Positions 1-7,484 of a stretch of DNA of 36,519 bases are shown one piece after another. Below the pieces are notes generated by a model. The model was not told the DNA's origin and made no database searches. It worked only from the letters and a program-made list of their open reading frames with translations. The position numbers were made by a program, and so were the translations under genes. The DNA is from an uncultured Verrucomicrobiales bacterium. Lineage in GTDB: Bacteria > Verrucomicrobiota > Verrucomicrobiia > Verrucomicrobiales > DEV007. The DNA lies in assembly GCA_937922595.1 (NCBI GenBank), contig CALAIY010000070.1, forward strand, positions 1 through 36,519. Reading direction: 5' to 3'. The first letter of the stretch is position 1; each line of letters begins with the position of its first letter.

Positions 1-636
1 TGACGTAGGTGTAGTCGGCTGTTTTCAGGAAGCTGCTGAACTCGCGGCTCACGAACTGTTTGCCGTTGTCGCTGATAATGCGTGGGGTGGCTTCGGGGTA
101 GGCTTCGTGCGCTTTCTGAAGGACGGTTTGCGCGTCTGCGCTGGGTTCATGGTGGGGGCAATGTCCCAGGCGAGGATGGCGCCGGCTGTAGCCGTCGAGG
201 ACGGCACATAGGAAGTGGAAGGTGCCGCCGATGTTGATGTAGGTGAAGTCGGTGTGCCAGTGTTCGTGGGCGGGTGAGGGGTTGTTGGAAGTCGGTGCCT
301 TTTTTGGTTTTGACTCCAGCTCGACCGAGGGGGCCTTCGGCGGAGAGGATCCGATATACGGTGGAGGGGCTGAGGGCGGTAGCCTTTGTGTAGTTGGGTG
401 CGCGCGTAGGTAATGACGGCGTTTCTTTTTGTGGGTGTGGCATGGTGGCCGCGTGGGAGGTGGGCGTTGTGGCGGTTGGGCTGGCCGAGTCGGTCTCGCC
501 ATTCGTAGTAAGTGTTGCGGCGCAGGGATGCCCAGGAGACGAGGGTTTTGCGGGGGATGGTGGTGCGCGTGTGGATCGACTCGATGAAGGCGACGATGCC
601 GTCGCGCATGTCGGGTTCGACCCACTGGCCTTTCAC
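1..636 (-). pseudogene. IS3-family transposase OrfB (integrase core), frameshifted and cut by the window edge
   Basis: Remnant of the DDE-type catalytic subunit of an IS3-family transposase. The N-terminal part is open from a GTG at 634-636 (start MKGQWVEPDMRD) to about 390. The match then jumps frames: a VYRILSAEGPLGRAG stretch, next an EHWHTDFTYINIGG stretch near 200-275, then AILAWDIA, and finally IISDNGKQFVSREF running off the left edge. These are recognisable rve-core segments, including the HTDFTY and SDNGKQF catalytic-region motifs, but they lie in different frames. At least three indels are therefore needed, and the copy cannot make a full transposase. The family is clear; the exact IS name is not determinable here. 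The left end of the element lies outside the window. Confidence 0.85.
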
Positions 637-950
637 GATCCCCCAAGTGGCTTTTTTGCCTCGACGAGTTCCTGCGCGAGTTCATCGATGACGGGGACCT
701 TGCGGTTGAGTTCACTTTCGAGCTGGCGGATGCGGGCTTCGTTCGCGTCCTCGCCACGCTTGGCGGGGGCGAAGGCGGCCGCACCGCTCTCGAAAAAGAG
801 TTTCTGCCAGGTGTAGAACTGGGCCGGTGAGATGCCCTCTGCACGGCAGACATCGCTGAGCGGTGTCTTTTCGACGAGGAGGCGTCGAAGGATGTGGACT
901 TAGAGAAGCGAAATTTGACGGATGGAACGCCGGTCTGCTACAAACGCCTC
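633..950 (-). pseudogene. IS3-family transposase OrfA (HTH subunit), 5'-damaged
   Basis: DNA-binding helix-turn-helix subunit of the same IS3-family element, upstream of OrfB. The readable part (about 633-899) encodes RRLLVEKTPLSDVCRAEG followed by ISPAQFYTWQKLFFESG and a heptad-rich tail ending in ELVEAKK, the usual OrfA layout of HTH plus leucine zipper. A TAA at 900-902 breaks the frame. A KFRFSK-like start just upstream, in another frame, suggests an indel between the original start near 950 and the HTH. Its TGA at 633-635 overlaps the OrfB GTG start, and the programmed slip site is just before it. Inactive as it stands. Confidence 0.75.
651..657 (-). promoter_or_regulatory. A6G slippery heptamer for -1 frameshifting between OrfA and OrfB
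   Basis: On the minus strand this reads A-AAA-AAG in the OrfA frame, the classical IS3-family slip site. Shifting -1 here takes ribosomes out of OrfA, past its TGA at 633-635, and into the OrfB frame (EAKKATWGIVKGQW). The signal is intact although both reading frames it once joined are damaged. This is seen in the sequence; that it once worked is inferred from the family. Confidence 0.7.
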
Positions 951-1155
951 CATGTTGAGTAGCAAATTCAGAAAATCGGCTAAGCTGCCGCCCCGGCGCT
1001 ATGATCGGAAATTCTCTGGATCGAAATACACGCCTCGGGTGCGCCGCGCCTTTAGGGCGAAATATCCAAGGCCGAAATGCTGAGCGGAAGCGGTCTTAGC
1101 GATGCTCTACCGCCGGCGTTTTGAAGAATATCGAGTTTTTTTCGGCCTCTTCCAT
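951..1155. other. Intergenic spacer with no supported gene
   Basis: Between the IS3 remnant and the toxin gene. It holds one 43-codon open frame on the plus strand (952-1083) rich in Arg and Lys, without a ribosome-binding site or a recognisable family. I see no tRNA, terminator or clear inverted repeat marking the IS end. Confidence 0.4.
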
Positions 1156-1467
1156 TTAGAATAGCCCCTTCGAAAGATGGTCTTCGAAATTCATCGCCCC
1201 GTGGAGCACCCGGCCAACCTCCACCTGCCCTTCACGAATGCGGTAGAAAATATAGTGGTGCTGAACGTGATAGCTGCGACACCCTTCGACGAGATCGTCG
1301 CGTGACTTGGTGCGCGGTCTCAAAGGGTTTTCGGCAAGCTCTTTTAGGCCTTTGTTGATGTAGGCTCGGTATGTGCGGAACGGCTCAATACCATGCCTGC
1401 GGATGGTGTAGCGGTTGATTTCCCTTAAATCGTCCTCGGCGAACGGCGATAGAACGTAATCGCCCAT
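1156..1467 (-). CDS. RelE/ParE-family toxin of a type II toxin-antitoxin pair
   Basis: Small toxin of 103 residues. The sequence has the ParE/RelE-superfamily layout: a beta strand with LSPFAEDDL, a long helical hairpin (INRYTIRRHG, then KGLKELAENP), and a C-terminal sheet with YHVQHHYIFYRI and VEVGRVLHG. ParE-type members poison DNA gyrase and RelE-type members cut mRNA on the ribosome; the helical hairpin favours ParE, but the target cannot be proven from sequence. The start is the ATG at 1465-1467, three bases after the antitoxin stop; a TTG directly before it is a less likely start. It is translated from the same message as the antitoxin upstream. Both genes are intact although their surroundings are decayed. 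Confidence 0.85.
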   Translation of the reverse strand: MGDYVLSPFAEDDLREINRYTIRRHGIEPFRTYRAYINKGLKELAENPLRPRTKSRDDLVEGCRSYHVQHHYIFYRIREGQVEVGRVLHGAMNFEDHLSKGLF

Positions 1468-1470
1468 CAA

Positions 1471-1746
1471 TCAGCTTTTTTCAGCAAGATATTCCTGCAA
1501 CACCTCTTCGGCAATTTCATCCGCAGTGAGTTTGGAAACCTCACCCCGGTCAAGCTGGTCAAAACCGGCGGTCACCGCTTCCTTCAGTTCTTCGTGCTTC
1601 GTGTGCGTAAGATTTTGGTATTGAGATTCAGACATCACCACGACTGAACGGCGGTTGTGTTTGGTGATGGAAACAGGCTCTTGCAAGGCAGTATCGATCA
1701 ACTCTCCAAATCTGTTTTTTGCGTCATTCGCTGAGAATGTAATCAT
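1471..1746 (-). CDS. Phd/YefM-family antitoxin
   Basis: Antitoxin of 91 residues, first gene of the pair. The N-terminal MITFSANDAKNRFGELIDTA, followed by a PVSITKHNRRSVVVMS strand, is the standard Phd/YefM DNA-binding and dimerisation fold. The C-terminal acidic tail (EVSKLTADEIAEEVLQEYL) is the part expected to wrap the toxin. In this family the antitoxin, and more tightly the complex, represses its own promoter, so autoregulation is likely. The ATG at 1744-1746 is preceded by AAGGAGAT (1752-1759), one of the clearest ribosome-binding sites in the window. Confidence 0.88.
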   Translation of the reverse strand: MITFSANDAKNRFGELIDTALQEPVSITKHNRRSVVVMSESQYQNLTHTKHEELKEAVTAGFDQLDRGEVSKLTADEIAEEVLQEYLAEKS

Positions 1747-1751
1747 GGTGA

Positions 1752-1759
1752 ATCTCCTT
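1752..1759 (-). promoter_or_regulatory. Strong Shine-Dalgarno for the antitoxin
   Basis: AAGGAGAT on the minus strand, 5 bases before the ATG. Most genes in this window lack so clear a site, so it fits preferential antitoxin production. It also fits an acquired origin for the module. Confidence 0.6.
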
Positions 1760-1930
1760 TTCGTGCGTTTCGTCCATTTTAGCTCATTTGAAAGAATGAA
1801 GCAAGTTTTGGCACAACATCATTGCGCTGAAACACTATTTCATGGACTGGGCGAATGATCGATTTCGGCTATCGAAGCACGCAGAATGTCATTCCAGCCC
1901 CCCTCCCCTGTCCCGGGACTCGGTGAGATT

Positions 1931-2110
1931 TTAGAATCGAGCCACAGTAAGCTCCTTTTCGCCAAAGATCGCCCGTATCGTCTCTAGAAGCGTGTCTCCG
2001 CCCTCATCGTAATTGACTGCGACCACAATTTCGCCGCCGATGGGCAGCTTCGCCATCGCACGGGCAAGTAGCTCGCGCTCGGTTGGGTTGAGGGCTCCCC
2101 TGGCTACGAT
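1931..2110 (-). pseudogene. Fragment of a Toprim-domain protein (DUF3991-type), C-terminal part
   Basis: Read on the minus strand, roughly 57 codons are open down to the TAA at 1931-1933. They give [19 protein letters not shown], then LPIGGEIVVAVNYDEGGDT, then LLETIRAIFGEKELTVARF. The GGEIVVAVNYDEGGD segment resembles the Toprim core of DUF3991/Toprim proteins that accompany relaxases and plasmid primases, where the usual form is near A-x-D-N-D-E-x-G. The upstream end is lost: a TAG lies just past 2110 and the sequence runs into the unrelated remnant on the other strand. The family call is from memory of the motif and is moderate; that this is a broken protein fragment is more certain. Confidence 0.5.
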
Positions 2111-2513
2111 CCGCTAGCATTTGCGATTGCCGGAGCCCATGAGCGCGGGCTTGAGCTTCATGCGTGGTTTAATCCATTTCGCCCTGCAGTAGCAGCCAGG
2201 AAATATCATCCGGCGAACCATCTGCTAAAGAAACGCCCTTCTGCCGCGCGGACCTACCGAGGAAAACCTTGGCTCGATCCCGGTGATCCCTGGATACACC
2301 CTGAACGTAATTGCCGATGTCGTATGGCGCTACGATATCGATGGAGCCCACATCGATGATTACTGCTATCCCTATCCACCCATAGGCCAGAAATGCGATT
2401 TTCCTTATGCTACCACCTACGCCGCTCACGGAAACGGAACGAATCGCGATGCCTGGAGACGATCGAATTCCGATCAGTTTGTGAAAGCCTACCTAAACCC
2501 AACCCATCTCTAA
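2093..2513 (+). pseudogene. Fragment of a DUF187/GHL10 glycosidase-like protein, frameshifted
   Basis: Two adjacent frames together match one family. Frame one (about 2093-2290) reads [19 protein letters not shown], then [12 protein letters not shown], then [10 protein letters not shown]. After a shift near 2285, frame two (to the TAA at 2511-2513) reads [18 protein letters not shown], then [12 protein letters not shown], then NRDAWRRSN. These are the hallmark segments of the GHL10 TIM-barrel family (HAWFNP, WLDPG, YDIDG-hxDDY-YPYP), in the right order and spacing. About 140 residues of a normally 400-500 residue secreted protein remain, without its start or C-terminus. A clear relic. Confidence 0.75.
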
Positions 2514-2945
2514 ATCCGAATCCAAACTAACACACCACCAAAAACATCCTAAAGAACGTCCACTTTTACAGAAAGAATGTTGCTTAGTCGACCCAAGAAG
2601 AGCCCAGGTAGTAATCTTGACATGATGGACAGGATTTCACAGGATCAAGGAGAGACAAAACGAGAGGCTCTGGCGAATCCTGGAATTCACTGCCTGCAGT
2701 AAATCGCGATGGGGGCAGCCAAGAGTGGCGCTGGGGAGCGAGGCGTTCTTGCGACGGACGCTGGGAGATGGATTTGATCCTGGGGCATTCATCGAAATGC
2801 CGGTGGCTGGGGGAGAGAGTTCGGCAGGCTGGTTTAGCTTGAGCCGATTGCGAGGGACTGGGATCGGGTGATGCGGAACGATGAGGCGATGCTGGTGATC
2901 GCCAGGTTTGTGGGGGTGCTATTGCGCTCTGCTGAATTACTGGGC
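2514..2945. repeat. Non-coding spacer with a short GACAGGAT-type tandem motif
   Basis: No gene is supported here. At 2619-2645 three imperfect copies of an octamer follow each other with 9-10 base period (GACATGAT, GACAGGAT, CACAGGAT). Strings of ACAGGAT of this kind are, from memory, a recurrent intergenic element in several environmental bacterial phyla. The rest is G-rich and carries frequent stops in all frames, as expected of decayed sequence. Confidence 0.35.
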
Positions 2946-4232
2946 TTAAATGATCTTTTTTCCTCCCACAATCACGCTTGCGACTGCGGTGGCATTGGCG
3001 CGGTAGACTAGGGTATCGATGGCTTCTGGAGCGGTGGGTGGTGGGGTGAACTGACCTTGGAGGGGGAGTGCTTTATCGAGATCGATGATGGCGAGGTCGG
3101 CGGTTTTTCCTTTTTCTAGGCGGCCGAGATCGGGGCGGGAGAGGACTTCTGCTCCGCCGGCGGTTGCTAGGTGGAGGGCTTGGGCGGGGGTGAGGATCGG
3201 GATGCTGCGGTCTTGGAAGTGACGGGCTTTCTGCATGTTTACGGCGTCGCGCATGACGGCGAACATGGAGAGTTCGGGTCCTCCGGCGACGTCGGAGGCT
3301 AGGCCGATGGGAATTCCTGCGGCGCGGAGTTTGTCCATGGGGAAGAGGCCGCTATTGAGGAAGAAGTTTGAGCCGGGGCAGTGGGCGATCTTGGTATTGG
3401 TTTCGGCGAGGGTGGTTATCTCTTGATTGGATAGGTGAATGCAGTGCCCGAGGATGGTTTTTGCGTTGAGAAGGCCGGCTTGGGCGTAGACGTCGGTGTA
3501 ATTTTTGGATTGGGGGAAGCGCTGTTTTACGTATTCGATTTCTGCTTGGTTTTCAGATAGGTGGGTCTGGATGTAGGTGCCGGTTTCTTCGGCTAATTTG
3601 GCGGCGTCTTTCATGAGCCGGGCGGAGCAGGTGACGGCGAAGCGTGGGCTCACGGCGTAGTGGAGTCGTCCATTGGCTGCGCCGTGCCATTTCTGGGCGA
3701 GTCGGCGGGATTGCTGGATGGAGATCTCGGCGGCTTCGGCGGGCTCGAGGTCGGAATAGGTGCCTTCGTCCATCATTACTTTGCCGATGATGGCGCGGGC
3801 GCCGCTGGCTTGGGCGGCGGCAAAGGCGGCTTCGCAGCTATCTTCCCAGATGGCTGTGTAGAGCATGGAGGTGGTGGTGCCGTTGGCGAGGAGTTCGGCG
3901 AAGAAGGCGTCGGCGATTGCTCGGGCGGCGGGCTGGCGGAAGTTGCGCTCTAGGGGGAAGATGTGTTTTTCAAGCCACGGCAGGAGGGCTGATTCGGTGC
4001 GGGCGACGGCGGGGTATTGGGGGAGGTGCGCGTGGATGTCGATGAGGCCTGGGAGGATGACCGGGCGGGTGGCTTTCGTTTCTAGCCAGGTGATTTCGGG
4101 ATCGTCCTGGTAATTGCCGACGGATGTGATGAGACCGGTTTGAGGGTCGAAGATTACGGCTCCGTCTTGGTGACTTCGCAGCTTTCCGAATTCGGGAGCG
4201 TCGATGACGTGCCCTCTTATACCGGTTTTCAT
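2946..4232 (-). CDS. guaD: Guanine deaminase-type amidohydrolase
   Basis: Metal-dependent hydrolase of 428 residues, the normal length for guanine deaminase, which converts guanine to xanthine and ammonia in purine salvage. The metal site HxH is at H67/H69 within PGLIDIHAHLPQYP, the guanine-deaminase form of this motif. Further family marks are THLSEN, LGHCIHLSN, IAHCPGSNFFLNSG and LASDVAGG, which supply the remaining metal and substrate ligands. The protein has no signal peptide, so it is cytoplasmic. It is the last gene of a tight minus-strand block, starting 3 bases after the stop of the ROK kinase gene, so co-transcription is likely. A related aminohydrolase specificity (other purines or pterins) cannot be excluded. 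Confidence 0.85.
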   Translation of the reverse strand: MKTGIRGHVIDAPEFGKLRSHQDGAVIFDPQTGLITSVGNYQDDPEITWLETKATRPVILPGLIDIHAHLPQYPAVARTESALLPWLEKHIFPLERNFRQPAARAIADAFFAELLANGTTTSMLYTAIWEDSCEAAFAAAQASGARAIIGKVMMDEGTYSDLEPAEAAEISIQQSRRLAQKWHGAANGRLHYAVSPRFAVTCSARLMKDAAKLAEETGTYIQTHLSENQAEIEYVKQRFPQSKNYTDVYAQAGLLNAKTILGHCIHLSNQEITTLAETNTKIAHCPGSNFFLNSGLFPMDKLRAAGIPIGLASDVAGGPELSMFAVMRDAVNMQKARHFQDRSIPILTPAQALHLATAGGAEVLSRPDLGRLEKGKTADLAIIDLDKALPLQGQFTPPPTAPEAIDTLVYRANATAVASVIVGGKKII

Positions 4233-4235
4233 GAT

Positions 4236-5195
4236 TTAGGATTTGGCGGCGGCGGCGTGAGCGGCCATGGCGGCGCTGCCGATAATGCCGGCGTCATTTG
4301 AGAATTGGGCGGGCTCGATGCGTAGGTTTTTCGAGAAGGTCTCGGCGAGTTGGCTGCGGATTTTTTGGCGGAGGGGGCCGAAGAGGAGGTCGCCGGCTTT
4401 GGCGACGCCGCCGCCGATGACGATGGCGTCGGGATTGAGGAGCCAGGAGCAGTTCGCAAGGCCACAGGCGAGCGCGGTGGAGACTTCGTCCCAGACGCGC
4501 AGGGCAGTTTCGTCGCCGGAGGCGGCGGCGAGGGAGAGGGCGTGCGGGGTGCAATCGGCGGCGGGTACTTCTCGGTCTTCGAGTTGGTAGAGGTATTTGG
4601 CGCGGGCGGCGATTTCGTTGTTGCCGATGTATTCTTCGAGTGCGCCGGTATTGCCGTAGCTTCCGGGGCGGGAAGAATTGTAGGAGATGCTCATCTGGCC
4701 GATTTCGCCGGCTCCAAAGAGTGAGCCGCGGTAGAGATCGCCATTGATGATGACTCCGCCACCGACGCCGGTGCCGAGGGTGACGGCGAGCATATTGCTT
4801 GTCCCCTGCCCTGCTCCGTGGCTGAATTCGGCGTAGGTCATGCAATTGGCGTCGTTGTCTGCGGTGACGATGAGGCCGGTGGCGGCGGTGAGTGTTTCGC
4901 GGAAGGGGACGTCGATCCAGCCGGGGACGTTGGTGAGCTCGTGGATGCGGCCGGTGGTCCAATCGACAAAGCCGGGAATGCCGACGCCGACGGCGTTGAT
5001 TCCCTGATGGCGGGATGTGAGCTTGCTTACGCCCTCGGCCATGGCGGCGATGAGATTGGCGGAGCCGGGGTAGTCTTCAGTGGGGAGTGGCTCGAGCTTT
5101 TCGAGGACTTCGGAACCACGGCAGAGGCCTATTTTCACGGAGGTGCCTCCGAAGTCGATGCCGATTGAGATGGGGAGTTCCTGGTCGCTATTCAC
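4236..5195 (-). CDS. ROK-family sugar kinase (glucokinase-like), zinc site missing
   Basis: Protein of 319 residues with the ASKHA kinase fold: DFGGTSVK (14-21) for phosphate binding, VGIPGFVD, the DND catalytic stretch (113-115), LGTGVGGGVI, and VIGGGVAKAG near the C-terminus. These point to an ATP-dependent hexose kinase such as glucokinase. Oddly, the ROK zinc site is absent. The usual GEIGH is GEIGQ (Q167), and the usual CxCGxxGCxE is SYGNTGALE (179-187), so all four metal ligands are replaced while the glycines and the glutamate stay. Translation starts at a GTG (5193-5195) that overlaps the coaX stop as GTGA, which implies translational coupling. No DNA-binding domain is present, so it is an enzyme-type rather than a repressor-type ROK protein. 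Confidence 0.85.
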   Translation of the reverse strand: MNSDQELPISIGIDFGGTSVKIGLCRGSEVLEKLEPLPTEDYPGSANLIAAMAEGVSKLTSRHQGINAVGVGIPGFVDWTTGRIHELTNVPGWIDVPFRETLTAATGLIVTADNDANCMTYAEFSHGAGQGTSNMLAVTLGTGVGGGVIINGDLYRGSLFGAGEIGQMSISYNSSRPGSYGNTGALEEYIGNNEIAARAKYLYQLEDREVPAADCTPHALSLAAASGDETALRVWDEVSTALACGLANCSWLLNPDAIVIGGGVAKAGDLLFGPLRQKIRSQLAETFSKNLRIEPAQFSNDAGIIGSAAMAAHAAAAKS

Positions 5196-5923
5196 GCGTT
5201 GAGCGTAGCGATAATGCGGAGACCTTCCAGAGTAAGATCGGGATCGACGGAATTGATTTCGGGGACGCGGGCGGCGATGAGTTCGGCGTATCCTCCGGTG
5301 GCGATCACGGGGAAACTGCTGGCTCCAACTTCCGCGCGCACTTCAGCAATGATTTCTTTTACCATGCCGCGATAGCCGACTACGGCTCCGGCGAGCATGG
5401 CTTCATGGGTGGATTTCCCTATGACTTGGAGAGGCTCGGAGAGATCGATTCGGGGCAGGAGCGCGGTGCGCTGGTAGAGGTAATCGGTCATCGCGGCGAG
5501 TCCTGGGGCGATGACGCCGCCGACGTAGGTGCTGTTTTCCGCGAGGATATCGAAGGTGACGGCGGTGCCAAAATCGACGACGATGCCGGGGCTTTTGTGA
5601 ATGGCGGCGAAGGCGGCGGCATTGGCGAGACGATCCGGGCCAATGGTGGCGGGCTTTGGGTAATCGATGGAGATTCCGAGCTCAATTTCTGAGGAAACTT
5701 CGAGTAGCGATTTTCCGAAGACTTCTCGGGTGATTGTGGTCTTTTCCGGGACTACGGAGGAGACGACCGCATGGGTGGCGGCAGTTTCGCCCGCGAGGGC
5801 GGCTAGCCAGGTGGCATTGAATTCGGCGGTGGGGTGGGTGCGTTTTTCTCCGAGCGTGTGGCCATCGGTGGAGGTGGCTTTGACGGCGCTATTCGAGATG
5901 TCGATGAGAAGGGTGGCTGGCAT
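5192..5923 (-). CDS. coaX: Type III pantothenate kinase
   Basis: First step of coenzyme A synthesis: phosphorylation of pantothenate. The length of 243 residues fits the family. Diagnostic motifs are present: the PanK-III signature GPDRLANAAA, then VVDFGTAVTFDIL with the second catalytic Asp, and YVGGVIAPGL. The N-terminal phosphate loop reads DISNSAVKA (from D8) where the family normally has D-x-G-N; the glycine has become serine, a small deviation that probably still binds ATP. It starts at the ATG 5921-5923, seven bases after the stop of the upstream gene. It overlaps the ROK kinase by four bases, so it sits in the middle of a co-transcribed set. Confidence 0.92.
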   Translation of the reverse strand: MPATLLIDISNSAVKATSTDGHTLGEKRTHPTAEFNATWLAALAGETAATHAVVSSVVPEKTTITREVFGKSLLEVSSEIELGISIDYPKPATIGPDRLANAAAFAAIHKSPGIVVDFGTAVTFDILAENSTYVGGVIAPGLAAMTDYLYQRTALLPRIDLSEPLQVIGKSTHEAMLAGAVVGYRGMVKEIIAEVRAEVGASSFPVIATGGYAELIAARVPEINSVDPDLTLEGLRIIATLNA

Positions 5924-5929
5924 GGGGCG

Positions 5930-6415
5930 CTACCAATTTCCTGGTGTAAGGGTGGTGGGCTCGGCGTTCGCCAGCGATTTGATGTCGAAATCTGCGGAAG
6001 TCTTGAGGGCAATGGATTCGCCCATTACTTCGAAGGTGATGGGCAGGGCAAAGTGCTCTGGCTCGAGCCAGTATTTTGCGGTGCCGGTCGTGCGGCGGTC
6101 GGCAGGTAGTGGATCGGGGAAGTCTCCGACCAGGAAAAATGGCGGGACGTTTTCTTCGCCAGCGAGCAAGAGCACGGCGGGTGGAGCGAGGGTGATTTCG
6201 GCACCGCCTCGGTTGTCGTAGGTGAAGGCGATATCGAGCCGGGCATTGCCGAAGTCGCGGGTGAGCGTGAGCTTGGTGACGGCGAGTTTCGTGATCGAGC
6301 CGTGGGGCTTGAGCGGTGGGGTGGCGTCAGGTGCTGGAGCGCGCAGGGCGAAGTAGGCGGCCACTGCGGCGATCACCGCAAGAACCCAAAGCTCGGGACG
6401 GCGAAGGAAGCTCAC
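5930..6415 (-). CDS. Membrane-anchored hypothetical protein
   Basis: A protein of 161 residues that I do not recognise. One hydrophobic segment (about residues 9-25, LWVLAVIAAVAAYFAL) near the N-terminus should act as a signal anchor. The rest, about 130 residues, is predicted outside the cytoplasm and has the alternating pattern of a small beta-sandwich (KLTLTRDFGNARLDIAFTYD and similar). It begins with GTG at 6413-6415, overlapping the previous stop as GTGA. It is therefore coupled to the coiled-coil protein upstream, and the two may work together. No catalytic motif is visible. Confidence 0.75.
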   Translation of the reverse strand: MSFLRRPELWVLAVIAAVAAYFALRAPAPDATPPLKPHGSITKLAVTKLTLTRDFGNARLDIAFTYDNRGGAEITLAPPAVLLLAGEENVPPFFLVGDFPDPLPADRRTTGTAKYWLEPEHFALPITFEVMGESIALKTSADFDIKSLANAEPTTLTPGNW

Positions 6416-7449
6416 GATTTTTCAGGTTCGGGGTCGCGCGACGGCTCAGATTGCTGGGTGGGCTCGGGCTGCGCTGTGGGCTCGGGCTTGGGTGCTGGGG
6501 GTTTTTCCATGCGGTCGAGTTGGGCGCGGAAGCTATCGCGCTCGGCGAGGAGCTTTACGTGCTCGCGCATGTCGACGGGACCGGTTTTGGCTTCTAGCTT
6601 GAGCGCATCGAGTTCGGAAGTGACGGCGTCGAGTGCACCGCGAAGGCGGTCTCGTGCATCATTGGATTCAGCGAGCTTTTTCTGAAGTTCGTTAACGTCT
6701 TCAGGGAGCGGCTTTTTCTCGGGCTTCTCTGGAGTCGGCTGGTTCATCATGGCGTGGACTTCCGCGCGGGCGGCGTCCCTCTCTTCCTTGATTTTTTCAG
6801 CTTCGCCTTTCACGCGATCGGTCGCACCGCGGGCAGCACCGACGTGGGCATCGGTGAGAGTGCGAAGGCGATCGATCTCGTTGTTGAGCTTTACAATCTC
6901 ACCTCGGGCAAGCTCAAGGCTGGATTTTTCCTCGTGAGAAAAGCCTGCAAGGTCGTGGACGACGCGCGGCTTGGGAGCAGCTCGGAGCTGGCGCTCAAGA
7001 TCACCGATCTGGCGTTTTAGCCCTTCCATGGCGGACTTTGCTTCTGCGGCGCGGCGATCGGCGGCCACGATGTCTGATTTCGGAACCATGCCTTTTTCGA
7101 GGCGCCCAACCTTCATTTCGGCAGTCTCACGCGCTTTTTCTGCTTCGCGAGAAGTGGCCTCGGCAGCATCTGCGCGCTGCCGGTATTCGGCGACGGCATT
7201 TTTAGAGACGGTGTTTTTCTCAAGCTCGCCGATTCGGCGGTCGCGTTTTGCGAGGGCATTTCGCGATTTAGTTTCTGCGGCTTTCGCTGATTCTGCGCGC
7301 TTATCTGCGTTACTCAGGTCTTTGAGCAAACGCGCATGGCGTGAAGCTGATCGGCGAGAGCAAATCCACCAACCCACAAGAAATCCGAGGGCAGTCGCGG
7401 CGATCCAAGCGGGCCAAATTTTGAGGAAGAGCCAAATATAGGGAGACAT
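6412..7449 (-). CDS. Membrane-anchored coiled-coil protein
   Basis: A protein of 345 residues and unknown function. An N-terminal membrane helix (about residues 5-30, rich in Trp: WLFLKIWPAWIAATALGF, then LVGWWIC) is followed by roughly 270 residues of charged heptad-like sequence. The protein ends in a Pro/Glu-rich tail (PKPEPTAQPEPTQQSEP). Two short repeats (KNTVSKNAV and KGMVPKSDI) sit about 45 residues apart within the coil. It is the first gene of the overlapping set leading to coaX and guaD. Envelope organisation or a scaffold role is only a guess from the architecture. Confidence 0.75.
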   Translation of the reverse strand: MSPYIWLFLKIWPAWIAATALGFLVGWWICSRRSASRHARLLKDLSNADKRAESAKAAETKSRNALAKRDRRIGELEKNTVSKNAVAEYRQRADAAEATSREAEKARETAEMKVGRLEKGMVPKSDIVAADRRAAEAKSAMEGLKRQIGDLERQLRAAPKPRVVHDLAGFSHEEKSSLELARGEIVKLNNEIDRLRTLTDAHVGAARGATDRVKGEAEKIKEERDAARAEVHAMMNQPTPEKPEKKPLPEDVNELQKKLAESNDARDRLRGALDAVTSELDALKLEAKTGPVDMREHVKLLAERDSFRAQLDRMEKPPAPKPEPTAQPEPTQQSEPSRDPEPEKS

Positions 7450-7484
7450 AAAAATGTAAAAATTTAAAAGTGAAATGGAAGTCG

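Noticed and set aside
394-816. A 140-codon plus-strand frame across the IS3 remnant
   Set aside because: The minus strand here encodes recognisable IS3 OrfA/OrfB segments; the plus frame is a shadow in GC-rich sequence.
952-1083. A 43-codon Arg/Lys-rich open frame on the plus strand (MLSSKFRKSAKLPPRRYDRK and on)
   Set aside because: No ribosome-binding site, no recognised family, and it lies in a decayed stretch at the IS end; chance frame is more likely.
2169-2429. An 86-codon minus-strand frame
   Set aside because: It is the antisense of the GHL10 relic, whose plus-strand reading matches a known family motif by motif.
2690-2945. Possible C-terminal fragment on the plus strand (MRNDEAMLVIARFVGVLLRS)
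   Set aside because: Short, without recognised family and without a clear start; not enough to call.
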